64,000 nucleotides of DNA from Halorubrum xinjiangense (lineage in GTDB: Archaea > Halobacteriota > Halobacteria > Halobacteriales > Haloferacaceae). The DNA lies in assembly GCF_900102375.1 (NCBI RefSeq), contig NZ_FNBO01000009.1:1-64000 (forward strand), read 5' to 3'. Shown piece by piece: positions 1 to 10,542 of the stretch. The first letter of the stretch is position 1, and each line of letters starts with the position of its first letter. The position numbers and the translations under genes are program-made. The notes under the pieces were generated by a model. The model was not told the origin of the DNA. It ran no database searches and saw nothing but the letters and a program-made list of their open reading frames with translations.

Positions 1-238
1 CGGCGTCCTCGGCGGCCACGACCTCGTCCGGGTCGAGGCTCGCGTGGGGGTCCGAGCTCGGTTCGGTATCCCCGTCGGACTCGTCGCCGTCCGGGCCCGG
101 ATCGGCGGCATCGGGGGCTCCCTCGTCGGACGCGCCGGGCTCGGACCCCTCGTCGACGGCGCCGTCGGTGTCGGCCTCGTCGGTCGACCCATCGGCGGCG
201 GCCGAGTCGTCGTCGCGCGACCGGTCCGAGTCGTCCAT
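1..238 (-). CDS. Probable TatC (single-domain type), N-terminal part only
   Basis: The gene runs off the left edge of the window, and only the first 79 residues are visible, starting from an ATG at 238. This part is almost entirely Asp, Glu, Ser, Pro and Gly with no membrane segment. Haloarchaeal single-domain TatC proteins (TatCo) carry a long acidic extension of this kind before the six-helix membrane domain. The gene is divergent from the fused double tatC at 415, and paired haloarchaeal tatC genes are known to be neighbours. The identification rests on context and composition, because no TatC core residue is inside the window. It could be another acidic protein. Confidence 0.55.
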   Translation of the reverse strand, partial: MDDSDRSRDDDSAAADGSTDEADTDGAVDEGSEPGASDEGAPDAADPGPDGDESDGDTEPSSDPHASLDPDEVVAAEDA

Positions 239-317
239 TCAGTTGCTGTACGCAACCGGGCGGTTATCAACCTTTTCGGATAGCGGCGACGCGCGGGGCC
301 GATCGCCGGAGCCTCCC

Positions 318-377
318 GGAGCGTCGCGGGCGGGAGCGTCGCAAGCGGGAGCGTCGCGGGCGGGAGCGCCCGCGGTC
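318..377. repeat. 15-bp tandem repeat in the tatC intergenic region
   Basis: About four head-to-tail 15-bp units starting ggagcgtcgcgggcg lie between the two divergent tatC genes; the last unit is degenerate. Only about 37 bases separate the array from the ATG at 415, so it lies where the promoter of the double tatC should be. It looks like simple slippage DNA. Confidence 0.6.
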
Positions 378-414
378 GAAAAGGTTGATAACGGCGACGG
401 CCTTCGCCCTCCGT

Positions 415-2652
415 ATGGCGAGCGCCCTCGACGAGGACACCCAACGGTCGATCGCAGAGGGCCAGGAGACGGCGAAGGCGTTCCTTCGGTCGATCCAGAA
501 GGACCTTCAGAAGGTGTTCGTCGTCTTCCTCATCGGCTTCCTCGCGACGTTCTGGGCGCTGCGCACGTACATCTGGGACCGGCTCAGGGAGGTCACCGAG
601 TCCAACATGAGCCCCGAGGTCGCCGCGGAGGCGGACGTCATCGCGACGACCCCGTTCGAGGTGATCCTCCTCCAGGCGAAGATCGGGCTGATCGTGGGCG
701 CGATCGTCGCGATCCCGCCGCTTATCTACGTCACCCGCGACGAGCTCCGCGCCCGCGGCATGTGGCCGCAGTCGCCGATCGCCCGGTGGAAGCTCGCGCT
801 CCTCGGGCTGCTCGCCGCCGGGCTGTTCGCCGCCGGCGTCGCCTACGGCGTCTTCGCCTTCTTCCCGCTGATGTTCGGCTTCCTCGCGGAATTCGGCCTG
901 GAGGCCGACATCCAGCCAACCTACGGGATCGTGATGTGGACGGAGTTCATCGTCTTCCTCTCGCTTTCGTTCGGCCTCGCCGGACAGATGCCGATGGTCA
1001 TCACCGGCCTGTCGTACGCCGAGATCGTCCCGTACGAGACGTTCCGCGACAAGTGGCGCTACGCGGTCGTCGCCATCTTCGTGTTCGGCGCCGTCTTCTC
1101 CCCGCCGGACCCGTTCACGCAGCTGCTGTGGGCGTTCCCGCTGGTCGCGCTGTACGGCTTCAGCCTCTACCTCGCGAAGCTCGTCGTCACGGCCAAGCGG
1201 AGCTCCGACCGGATCGACGTCCCCGGCGCGGTCCGGAACCACTGGAACGTCGTCGGGGGGGCGACCGTCCTCGGCGGCGCGCTCGTGTACGGCTTCTACG
1301 AGTACGGCGGCCGGACCGCGGTCAACGACCTCCTGCGGCTCGCGGGGAGCACCCGGCGCTTCCTCGAACCGGGCGCCGGGCTCGGCGTCGACCCGACGAC
1401 CGCGCTCGGGGTCTACGCCGCCGCGTGGGCGCTCGCGTTCGCCGCCGTCGCGACGCTGTGGGCGGTGTACACCGACCTCGACACAACGAGCGCGGGCTAC
1501 CAGTACGGCGACCCGACCGCCATCGACGTGGACGAACTCGACGCCGCGGGCGTGCGGGCGGCCCCCCCGGACGCGTTCGCTCAGATGGAGGAGGGGGAGT
1601 CGCTCGCGCTCGCGCAGGCCGCGATCGACGACGACGACCCGGAGAAGGCGCAGGCGATCCTCGACCGCTACGACGAGGTGAACGAGGGGAGCGACGGGGA
1701 CGGCGACGGCGACTCCGACGCGAGCGGCGCGGACGGCGCGAGCGCGGACAGCGGGGGCGGGGGCAGCGGCGGCGAGGGCGGTCTGGTCGGCTCCGTCCAG
1801 AACCGGACCTCCCGCGCGGGGTCGACGTTCCTCGCCGAGCTCACGGACGGCGACGAGGAGTCGGCCGAAGACGACATCGGCGGCTACTACAAGGACCTCA
1901 AGTTCATCTTCGACTCGCTGCGCTCGCGGTCGTTCCGGATCGTCGCCGTCTTCGGCGTCGTGATGGCGGCCGCGTTCACGTGGCTGTACCTCGGCGGCCT
2001 CGGCACCGTCCGCGGCGACCTCGAGCGGCGCGTCCCGGCGGAGATAGAGGGCGGGATCAACATCATCACGCTCCACCCGGTCGAGGCGCTCATCTTCATG
2101 GTGAAGTTCTCGGTGCTGCTCGGAATCGTCGCCGCGTTCCCCGTGGTCCTCTACTACGCGTGGCCCGCGCTCCGCGAGCGCGGCTTCGTCGCCGGGCGGA
2201 TATCGCAGGTGTACCTCTGGGCGGGCGCGCTCAGTGCCGGCATGGTCGGCGGCTTCGTGCTCGGCTACACGACCATCGCGCCCGGCCTCATCGGCTGGCT
2301 CGTCACCGACGCGCGCCTCGCCGACATGGTCATCACCTACCAGGTGAGCGACTTCCTCTGGCTCGTCATCTACACCACTATCGGGATCGGCTTCCTCGCT
2401 GACATCCCGATCGCGATGGTCCTCATGAACAACGCCGGCGTCCCGTACCGCGTGTTCCGGGAGCGCTGGCGGGAGGTGACGATCGGGATCCTGCTCGTCG
2501 CGGCCGTGTTCACCCCCGCCGACGTGATCACGATGTTCCTCGCGACGATCCCGCTGATGGCGGCGTACGGGCTCGGAGTCGGGGTCCTCTTCGTCGTCAC
2601 CCTCGGCGGCCGGCGGGACCTCTCGCCGCCCGCGGAGTTCGTGACGCGTTGA
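415..2652 (+). CDS. tatC: Sec-independent translocase, fused double TatC (TatCt type)
   Basis: Membrane receptor subunit of the twin-arginine translocase, which exports folded proteins. The protein is 745 residues, about three times a normal TatC. It contains two TatC domains (about 15-260 and 490-735), joined by extra hydrophobic segments and an Asp/Ser/Gly-rich linker near residues 425-458. Both halves show the family pattern of a conserved Phe-Val-Phe-Leu-rich first helix and a later Pro-Phe-Glu-Val cytoplasmic loop (Pro-Val-Glu-Ala in the second half). The ATG at 415 is chosen because it opens the typical Met-Ala-Ser-Ala-Leu-Asp-Glu start; an upstream TTG at 385 is in frame. Fused TatCt is characteristic of haloarchaea, which send most secreted proteins through Tat. 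Several Tat substrates occur in this window. Confidence 0.93.
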   Translation: MASALDEDTQRSIAEGQETAKAFLRSIQKDLQKVFVVFLIGFLATFWALRTYIWDRLREVTESNMSPEVAAEADVIATTPFEVILLQAKIGLIVGAIVAIPPLIYVTRDELRARGMWPQSPIARWKLALLGLLAAGLFAAGVAYGVFAFFPLMFGFLAEFGLEADIQPTYGIVMWTEFIVFLSLSFGLAGQMPMVITGLSYAEIVPYETFRDKWRYAVVAIFVFGAVFSPPDPFTQLLWAFPLVALYGFSLYLAKLVVTAKRSSDRIDVPGAVRNHWNVVGGATVLGGALVYGFYEYGGRTAVNDLLRLAGSTRRFLEPGAGLGVDPTTALGVYAAAWALAFAAVATLWAVYTDLDTTSAGYQYGDPTAIDVDELDAAGVRAAPPDAFAQMEEGESLALAQAAIDDDDPEKAQAILDRYDEVNEGSDGDGDGDSDASGADGASADSGGGGSGGEGGLVGSVQNRTSRAGSTFLAELTDGDEESAEDDIGGYYKDLKFIFDSLRSRSFRIVAVFGVVMAAAFTWLYLGGLGTVRGDLERRVPAEIEGGINIITLHPVEALIFMVKFSVLLGIVAAFPVVLYYAWPALRERGFVAGRISQVYLWAGALSAGMVGGFVLGYTTIAPGLIGWLVTDARLADMVITYQVSDFLWLVIYTTIGIGFLADIPIAMVLMNNAGVPYRVFRERWREVTIGILLVAAVFTPADVITMFLATIPLMAAYGLGVGVLFVVTLGGRRDLSPPAEFVTR

Positions 2653-2768
2653 GCCGTCCGGCGCGTGGTCCGGCGGACGCTGAGCCGTCCGGGGCGCGGC
2701 GCGGGCCTTGGTAGCCACCCGCGAGACCGACGAGTATTCCCGCGCGCGCCCGCAACGGAAGAACAGAA

Positions 2769-5720
2769 ATGAGCAAGGACTACATCGAGGTCCGCGGCGC
2801 CGAGGAACACAACCTCAAGGACCTCGACGTCCGGATCCCGCGCGAGGAGTTCACCGTCGTCACCGGCCTCTCCGGGTCGGGGAAGTCGTCGCTCGCGTTC
2901 GACACCGTCTACGCCGAGGGGCAGCGCCGCTACATCGAGTCGCTGTCGGCGTACGCCCGCAACTTCCTCGGGCAGATGGACAAACCGCAGGTGGAGTCCG
3001 TCGAGGGGCTCTCCCCGGCGATCTCCATCGACCAGAAGAACGCCGCGAACAACCCCCGGTCGACGGTGGGGACCGTCACGGAGCTCCACGACTACCTCCG
3101 CCTGCTGTACGCCCGGATCGGCACGCAGTACGACCCCGTCACCGGCGAGGAGGTCGGCGAGCAGTCCGCCCAGGACATGGTGAACCAGGTCCTCGAGCTT
3201 CCGGAGGGGACCCGCGCGAAGGTCGCGGCGCCGGTCGTCCGCGACCAGAAGGGCGCCTTCGAGGACTTATTCGAGGAGCTAGTGAGCGACGGGTACGCCC
3301 GCGTCGAGGTCGACGGCGAGCCGGTCGACCTGACCCTCGATTCCCCCGACCTCGACGAGAACTACGACCACACGATCGACGTGATCGTCGACCGCGTCCG
3401 GGTCTCGCCGGACGCGCGCTCGCGGATCACGGACTCCGTCGAGACCGCCCTCGAGGAGGCCGGCGGCGTCCTCAAGCTGATCGTCCCCGACCCGCCCGAG
3501 GACGTCCCCTTCGCGTCGAACGCGCGCTCGACGGGGTCGCTCGCGGCGGACGCCGACGGCGACGACCGGCTCGTCGTCGAGTTCTCCGAGGAGCTCGGTA
3601 ACCCCAACTCCGACGTACAGTTCTCGGCGCTCGAGACGCGCTCGTTCTCCTTTAACAGCCCGTACGGGGCCTGTCCCGAGTGCGAGGGGATCGGCTCGAC
3701 GAAGGAGGTCGACGAGGACCTCGTCGTCGAGGACCCCTCGAAGCCGCTGAAGCACGTGTTCGAGCCGTGGAGCTACGACCGCACCTACTACTCCCGGCAG
3801 CTCGACAACGTCGCTGACCACTTCGGCGTCGACCTCGACACCGCCTTCGAAGAGCTCGAGGAGTCGATTCAGCGGCAGTTCCTCTACGGCACCGACGACC
3901 TCGTCCACTTCGAGTGGACCACGAAGAACGGTACCCGCGAGAAGACCGAGCGGTTCGAGGGCGTGATCCCCAACTTGGAGCGCCGCCACGTCGAGACCGA
4001 CTCCGAGCGCGCCCGCGACCACATCGAGGAGTACATGGCCGTGACGACCTGCCCCGAGTGCGAGGGGACGCGCCTCAAGGAGCAGTCGCGGCACGTGCTC
4101 GTCGCCGGGACCTCGATCACCGAGGTGAACGAGCTGTCGATCGCCGAGGCGCGCGAGCACTTCGAGGGGATGGAAGACGAGCTGAACGAGCGTGAGACGA
4201 CGATCGCCGAGGAGATATTAAAGGAGATCCGCGCGCGGCTCGGCTTCATGGAGGAGGTCGGCTTAGAGTACCTCACGCTCGACCGCGAGGCGTCGACCCT
4301 CTCCGGCGGCGAGAGCCAGCGCATCCGGCTCGCGACCCAGGTCGGCTCCGGGCTGGTCGGCGTGCTGTACGTCCTAGACGAGCCCTCCATCGGGCTTCAC
4401 CAGCGCGACAACGACCGCCTGCTCGACACGCTAGAGGGGCTCCGCGACCTCGGAAACACGCTCATCGTCGTCGAGCACGACGAGGAGACGATGCGGCGCG
4501 CCGACGAAATCATCGACATGGGCCCCGGCCCCGGCAAGCGCGGCGGCGAGGTCGTCGCACAGGGCGACTTCGACGAGGTGGTCGCGACCGACGAGTCGGT
4601 GACCGCCGACTACCTCGCGGGCCGCAAGGAGATTCCGGTGCCCGGCGAGCGCCGCGAGCCGGACGGCGAGCTCGTGGTTCGGGGGGCCCGCCAGCACAAC
4701 CTGAAGGACCTCGACGTGCCGATCCCGCTCGGCACGCTGACGACTGTGACGGGCGTCTCCGGCTCCGGGAAGTCGACGCTCGTCAACGATATTCTTTATA
4801 AGGGACTCGCCCGCGAGATGAACGACAACACCTCCGTCGACCCCGGCGCACACGACGCGATCGAGGGGCTCGACGAGGTGGAGACGGTGCGGCTCATCGA
4901 CCAGTCGCCGATCGGGCGGACGCCGCGCTCGAACCCCGCCACGTACACGGACGTGTTCGACCACGTCCGCGAGCTGTTCGCGGAGACGAAGCTCTCGAAG
5001 CGCCGCGGCTACGAGAAGGGCCGGTTCTCGTTCAACGTGAAGGGCGGGCGCTGCGAGGAGTGCGGCGGGCAGGGCACCGTGAAGATCGAGATGAACTTCC
5101 TCTCTGACGTGTACGTCCCCTGCGAGGAGTGCGGCGGCGCCCGCTACAACGACGAGACGCTCGACGTCGAGTACAAGGGGAAGACCATCGCCGACGTGCT
5201 CGACATGAGCGTCGCGGAGGCCCACGAGTTCTTCGAGAGCCACCGCGGGCTCGAACGCCGCCTGAAGCTGCTGAAGGACGTCGGCCTCGGCTACATGGAG
5301 CTCGGCCAGCCCTCGACCACGCTCTCGGGGGGCGAGGCACAGCGCGTCAAGCTCGCCGAGGAGCTGGGCAAGCGCGCGACCGGCGACACGCTCTACCTCC
5401 TCGACGAGCCGACGACGGGGCTCCACAAGGAGGACGAGCGCAAGCTGATCGACGTGCTCCACCGGCTCGTCGACGCCGGCAACACCGTGGTCGTCATCGA
5501 ACACGAGCTCGACCTCGTGAAGAACGCCGACCACGTGATCGACCTCGGTCCCGAGGGTGGCGACGGCGGCGGCGAGCTCGTCGCGGGCGGCACGCCCGAG
5601 GAGATCGCCCGCGAGGACGCCTCGCACACGGGTCGCTACCTCCGGGACATGCTCCCGAAGGTCGACCTCGACGGGCCCCGCGACGACCGCCGGAAGCCCG
5701 CCGTGGCCGACGACGACTGA
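2769..5720 (+). CDS. uvrA: Excinuclease ABC subunit A
   Basis: DNA damage sensor of nucleotide excision repair; it loads UvrB at bulky lesions. The 983-residue length is normal. Two ABC ATPase modules are visible: Walker [10 protein letters not shown] at residues 33-41 and GVSGSGKST near residue 663, with signature motifs LSGGESQR and LSGGEAQR. Zinc-binding Cys pairs of the CPECEG/CEECGG type are present in the insertion domains. The start has nothing competing upstream except a longer frame lacking homology. uvrB and uvrC are not beside it in this window. Haloarchaea acquired uvrABC from bacteria, and the gene fits that family fully. Confidence 0.98.
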   Translation: MSKDYIEVRGAEEHNLKDLDVRIPREEFTVVTGLSGSGKSSLAFDTVYAEGQRRYIESLSAYARNFLGQMDKPQVESVEGLSPAISIDQKNAANNPRSTVGTVTELHDYLRLLYARIGTQYDPVTGEEVGEQSAQDMVNQVLELPEGTRAKVAAPVVRDQKGAFEDLFEELVSDGYARVEVDGEPVDLTLDSPDLDENYDHTIDVIVDRVRVSPDARSRITDSVETALEEAGGVLKLIVPDPPEDVPFASNARSTGSLAADADGDDRLVVEFSEELGNPNSDVQFSALETRSFSFNSPYGACPECEGIGSTKEVDEDLVVEDPSKPLKHVFEPWSYDRTYYSRQLDNVADHFGVDLDTAFEELEESIQRQFLYGTDDLVHFEWTTKNGTREKTERFEGVIPNLERRHVETDSERARDHIEEYMAVTTCPECEGTRLKEQSRHVLVAGTSITEVNELSIAEAREHFEGMEDELNERETTIAEEILKEIRARLGFMEEVGLEYLTLDREASTLSGGESQRIRLATQVGSGLVGVLYVLDEPSIGLHQRDNDRLLDTLEGLRDLGNTLIVVEHDEETMRRADEIIDMGPGPGKRGGEVVAQGDFDEVVATDESVTADYLAGRKEIPVPGERREPDGELVVRGARQHNLKDLDVPIPLGTLTTVTGVSGSGKSTLVNDILYKGLAREMNDNTSVDPGAHDAIEGLDEVETVRLIDQSPIGRTPRSNPATYTDVFDHVRELFAETKLSKRRGYEKGRFSFNVKGGRCEECGGQGTVKIEMNFLSDVYVPCEECGGARYNDETLDVEYKGKTIADVLDMSVAEAHEFFESHRGLERRLKLLKDVGLGYMELGQPSTTLSGGEAQRVKLAEELGKRATGDTLYLLDEPTTGLHKEDERKLIDVLHRLVDAGNTVVVIEHELDLVKNADHVIDLGPEGGDGGGELVAGGTPEEIAREDASHTGRYLRDMLPKVDLDGPRDDRRKPAVADDD

Positions 5721-5884
5721 GGCAAGAGAGGGACGCGATCCGTCCAAATTCCGCGTTTTGACCGAACGGCAGCCAGACCGAAACGTCCGGTCGCCGAAGG
5801 CCGCTTGTCGAGTGAGAACGGGAGTGGATATCGCAGATCGGCAGCCACGACATAGTATTTAAAGAACCGTGAGCGGCGGCGACG

Positions 5885-6230
5885 AGTTTTAAAAAAGAGA
5901 GTGCGGTGGCGCGCCTGCGAGCGGCCGCCACCGGCGGCCGCGAGCCAGCCCGCGAGGGACGCCGCGAGCGAAGCGAGCGGCGAGGCTGGGGAGGTGTGAG
6001 GTGCGGGTGCTGTGCGGTGCGGGTGGGACTCAAAGGGGCAGTCGTTGAGGGCGGTGTAGCCGACGTAAGCACCGGAATGAGGGAGCGAAGCGACCGAATG
6101 AGGAGCGCAGCGAGGCTACACCGCCCTCAACGACTGGGGCTTTGGATGCCCTCACCGCAGCAGCGTCGATTACTTATAAGTAGTCGACAACGACACCGCA
6201 ATCCTCTTTATAAACAACCACGCCACCACA
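5885..6230 (+). repeat. Dispersed structured element, copy A
   Basis: One of four copies (also near 23.2-23.6, 28.9-29.15 and 42.35-42.78 kb). Order of parts: an A/T-rich TATA-like box, a gcggtggcgcg block, a gaggctggggagg block, ggactcaaaggggcag, a long stem, then cgactggggctttgg and one or two TATA-containing tail units. In this copy the arms 6039-6061 and 6114-6136 are perfectly complementary over 23 bases and enclose a 52-base loop. Reading frames over the element are not conserved between copies because of single-base length changes, so it is probably non-coding. The 5721-5884 stretch before it shows no gene. Confidence 0.75.
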
Positions 6231-6276
6231 CTGAGCAACGTACTACACGCACTCCTGCCATCGATCCCCGCTATCG

Positions 6277-6771
<495 letters not shown>

Positions 6772-6800
6772 GTAATGAGACAACCACGATTACTGGATCC

Positions 6801-8122
<1,322 letters not shown>

Positions 8123-8170
8123 TATGTATCTGGTGGAATATCGGGCGCGCTATGGTCGGTGGTTCGTGTT

Positions 8171-8217
<47 letters not shown>

Positions 8218-8294
8218 TGTACTTCCGTAAAAGATAGCAGAACGGGTTCTCGTGCCCAACGCTCAAGACGCGTCAACGTCAACGTTGACACGAG

Positions 8295-8540
8295 ATGGCG
8301 ACGGCAGACGAGCAGATTCGAGTGAGCGGTCGGGTGAAACGGCTCCTCGACCGGTATCGAAGCGGTGGGGAGAGTTACAACGACGTACTCGAACGGCTGC
8401 TTTCCGAGCGGAGCGAGGGCGACTTCGACGCCGGATTCGGGCTGTTATCGGACGATCAGGCCGAAAGGATTCGAGAGGAACGACGGCGGGCCAAGGCGGA
8501 GCGAAAGGATCGGATGCGGCGGCTCGGCGAGGACGCATGA
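8295..8540 (+). CDS. vapB: VapB-type antitoxin
   Basis: An 81-residue, highly charged protein with an N-terminal ribbon-helix-helix-like segment (about residues 8-40) and a basic, Arg-rich C-terminal helix that would wrap the toxin. Its stop overlaps the ATG of the vapC toxin gene (ATGA at 8537-8540), the usual antitoxin-toxin coupling. The antitoxin frame is intact although the toxin gene is split by a mobile element. The cell therefore keeps an antitoxin without its local toxin partner, which could still neutralise a related toxin elsewhere. Confidence 0.8.
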   Translation: MATADEQIRVSGRVKRLLDRYRSGGESYNDVLERLLSERSEGDFDAGFGLLSDDQAERIREERRRAKAERKDRMRRLGEDA

Positions 8541-8605
8541 GAGTCCTCGACGCGAATTTTCTCGTCGACTATTTGAACGGGGAACCGACCGCCAAGCGCT
8601 TTTAC
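8537..8605 (+). pseudogene. vapC: vapC toxin, 5' fragment, interrupted by an IS1341-type element
   Basis: This piece encodes 23 residues beginning MRVLDANFLVDYL, the first strand of a PIN-domain ribonuclease with its first catalytic Asp. The frame enters the inserted element at 8606 and stops after five foreign codons at 8623. Joining 8605 directly to 10172 restores one continuous 138-residue PIN protein, so the insertion is exact. VapC toxins cleave tRNA or rRNA; the interrupted gene should be inactive. Confidence 0.9.
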
Positions 8606-8748
8606 CTAAAATTCAGGCGCTAATGCCCCGTCCTCAAGGAGCAACGCAGGGAGCGCAGCGACCGAGTAGCGCAGTAGGGCGGGGATACAGCGCCGTCATC
8701 GTCTCACAGACACTCTACAACGACCGGTCCACAGGCCCACCAAAGTGT

Positions 8749-8756
8749 TTATACGT
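8749..8756 (+). promoter_or_regulatory. TATA box for the leaderless IS operon
   Basis: A gtttatac box lies about 28 bases before the ATG at 8781. That is the spacing expected for a leaderless haloarchaeal transcript starting at the DUF2080-like gene. Confidence 0.55.
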
Positions 8757-8780
8757 CCCTACAATGTATCTACACCGTAC

Positions 8781-8924
8781 ATGGGACAGTTCACAATCAA
8801 CGGCCACGAAGTCGTGGACGGCGACGTGAAAGCCACCGGCAACGGCGCTCACGTCTACGTCCCGAAACGATGGCGTGGCGCGGACGTGAAAATCGTCCGC
8901 ATATCCGACCCTACCGACGAATAG
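8781..8924 (+). CDS. DUF2080-like transposon-associated small protein
   Basis: This gene encodes 47 residues and ends directly before the tnpB start, with TAG at 8922-8924 followed by ATG at 8925. The central GNGAHVYVPKRWRGADVKI segment matches the small beta-rich DUF2080 proteins often found upstream of tnpB in haloarchaeal IS1341-type elements. The fold resembles AbrB-like antitoxin or DNA-binding swapped hairpins, but no function is proven. It is translated together with tnpB and may regulate the element. Confidence 0.75.
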   Translation: MGQFTINGHEVVDGDVKATGNGAHVYVPKRWRGADVKIVRISDPTDE

Positions 8925-10154
8925 ATGAACTACAACTACAGGTATCGACTGAACCCATCCGACGACCTCCGCGAACGGTTAGCGAGGACTGTCGATACCT
9001 GTAGGCAGGTCTACAACCATTTCCTCCACCGACTCAACCGACACGACGATACATCCTCGTACTCCGAGCAGAAGCGTCTGCCGGAGTTGAAAGACTGGTG
9101 GACCGACCTACGAGACGTTCACTCGAAGGCGTTACAGAAAGTCGTCCAGCGGTTGTACGACAACCTCTCGACGCTCAAAGCCCGGAAGAAAAACGGCTAC
9201 AACGTCGGAGAGTTGAAGTGGAAAGCACCAGGAGAGTACCAATCGTTCACCTACAGTCAATCCGGCTTCAAACTCAAAAACACGAGTGGTCGGACGCGAC
9301 TGTGGCTCTCGAAGATTGGTGACATTCCCATCACATTCCACCGCGATCTGCCTGACGACGCCACTATCAAGACCGTCACGATCAAACGCGAACCCACCGG
9401 CAAGTGGTACGCCATCCTCGGCGTCGAAACCCCTGACGACCCTCCCGAGAAGCCCGAGGAAGTGACTGCCGCAGTTGGGATCGACGTGGGTATCCTGAAA
9501 TACGTCCACGACAGCGACGGAACCGCCGTCGAGTCGCCGGACCTTTCCGATGAACGCGAGCGATTGGAACGCGCTCAACGTAACCTCTCGCGGAAGAAAC
9601 ACGGCTCGAACAATTGGGAGGAACAACGCAAGACGGTCGCTCGACGCCACGCCGACTTGAAACGCAAGCGGCGTGACTTCTTGCACAAACTCTCGGGGTA
9701 CTACGCCAGCGAATACGACCTTGTAGCGGTCGAGGACTTGGACACGGAGGGACTGGTCGAACTACCGGGCAACTCTCGGAATCGGGCCGGAGCCTCGTGG
9801 GGAACGTTCCTGCGGATGCTCGAATACAAGTGCGAACGGGAAGGGACGCACTTTGTCGCCGTGGACCCCCGAGGAACGACGAAAGAGTGTGCGTCATGTG
9901 GTGTCGAGACGGACAAGCCGTTGTGGGTACGCGAGCATTCGTGTCCGTCGTGTGGGTTCGAGGCGGACAGAGACGCGAATGCGGCGTGGAACATTCTTTC
10001 TCGCGGTCTCGAACAAGTAGGGACGGGCTGTCCCGAATCACCGCCTGTGGAGACTGCGCTCCCTACGGACACCGATTCGGTGTCTACAAAGCGCGTCATG
10101 GAAGCAGGAAGCCCCACCCTCAAGGAGCGAACCGCGTCACCCGTGAGCGAGTAG
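8925..10154 (+). CDS. tnpB: RNA-guided endonuclease TnpB, IS1341 type
   Basis: A 409-residue TnpB with an N-terminal helix-turn-helix region, RuvC residues Asp187 (AVGIDVGILK), Glu270 (AVEDLDTEG) and Asp350 (DRDANAAWN), and a zinc finger with Cys322, Cys325, Cys340 and Cys343. The catalytic set is complete. The final 40 codons overlap the right-end hairpin, so the message and the guide-RNA scaffold share DNA. The adjacent guide, if made, begins GAGGCGAAAGGCGGCGATCG. That is vapC sequence lying directly 3' of TTTAC in the empty site, so the enzyme could cut an uninterrupted vapC allele and favour element return. Confidence 0.95.
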   Translation: MNYNYRYRLNPSDDLRERLARTVDTCRQVYNHFLHRLNRHDDTSSYSEQKRLPELKDWWTDLRDVHSKALQKVVQRLYDNLSTLKARKKNGYNVGELKWKAPGEYQSFTYSQSGFKLKNTSGRTRLWLSKIGDIPITFHRDLPDDATIKTVTIKREPTGKWYAILGVETPDDPPEKPEEVTAAVGIDVGILKYVHDSDGTAVESPDLSDERERLERAQRNLSRKKHGSNNWEEQRKTVARRHADLKRKRRDFLHKLSGYYASEYDLVAVEDLDTEGLVELPGNSRNRAGASWGTFLRMLEYKCEREGTHFVAVDPRGTTKECASCGVETDKPLWVREHSCPSCGFEADRDANAAWNILSRGLEQVGTGCPESPPVETALPTDTDSVSTKRVMEAGSPTLKERTASPVSE

Positions 10155-10171
10155 GGTGGGGAGGAAGTCAC

Positions 10172-10519
10172 GAGGCGAAAGGCGGCGATCGCGAGGTGTG
10201 GATCGTTCCGGCTCCAGCGTACGCGGAGACGCTGGTCGGCGTGGGAAACCTCCCCGATGCGTCCGTCGAGGAAGCGATCGACGCGCTCGCCTGGACCGAG
10301 GTGTACGCGGTCGACGAAGCAGTGTCCGAGGAGGCGGGGTACGTCGCGGAAGCGGTCGGTTCCGAGGGGCCGTTCCTCGACGGCGTGGACGCGACGGTCG
10401 CCGCCGTCGGGCTCGAACTCGACGCGCCGGTGGTGTCCGCCGACGGCGACCTCACGCACGCCGAGACGCGGCGAGTGGTCGAGGTCGAGAACTACCGAAC
10501 TGCCGACGACGGCGAGTAG
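10172..10519 (+). pseudogene. vapC: vapC toxin, 3' fragment
   Basis: The fragment resumes at GAG (10172) exactly in frame with the 5' piece ending at 8605. It supplies 115 residues with the conserved PIN-domain acidic helix (around GVDATVAAVGLELDA) and the final Asp in VVSADGDLTH. The fragment has no start of its own. Repair by exact element excision would give a normal 138-residue VapC. Confidence 0.9.
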
Positions 10520-10542
10520 AATTGTCGGCGGACCGCCGCCTC

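Larger units (their letters stand above)
8606..10171 (+). mobile_element. IS1341-type element inserted in vapC
   Basis: A 1566-bp element inserted directly after TTTAC (8601-8605) with no target duplication. Both ends carry long imperfect hairpins: GCCCCGTCCT pairs with AGGGCGGGG on the left (about 8624-8681), and CCCCACCCT pairs with AGGGTGGGG on the right (about 10113-10161). The right end is GGGGAGGAAGTCAC. It encodes a DUF2080-like small protein and tnpB, but no tnpA. The borders are fixed to the base because the flanking vapC frame closes perfectly when the element is removed. It is a different subfamily from the elements at 6.8 and 45.9 kb. Confidence 0.93.
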
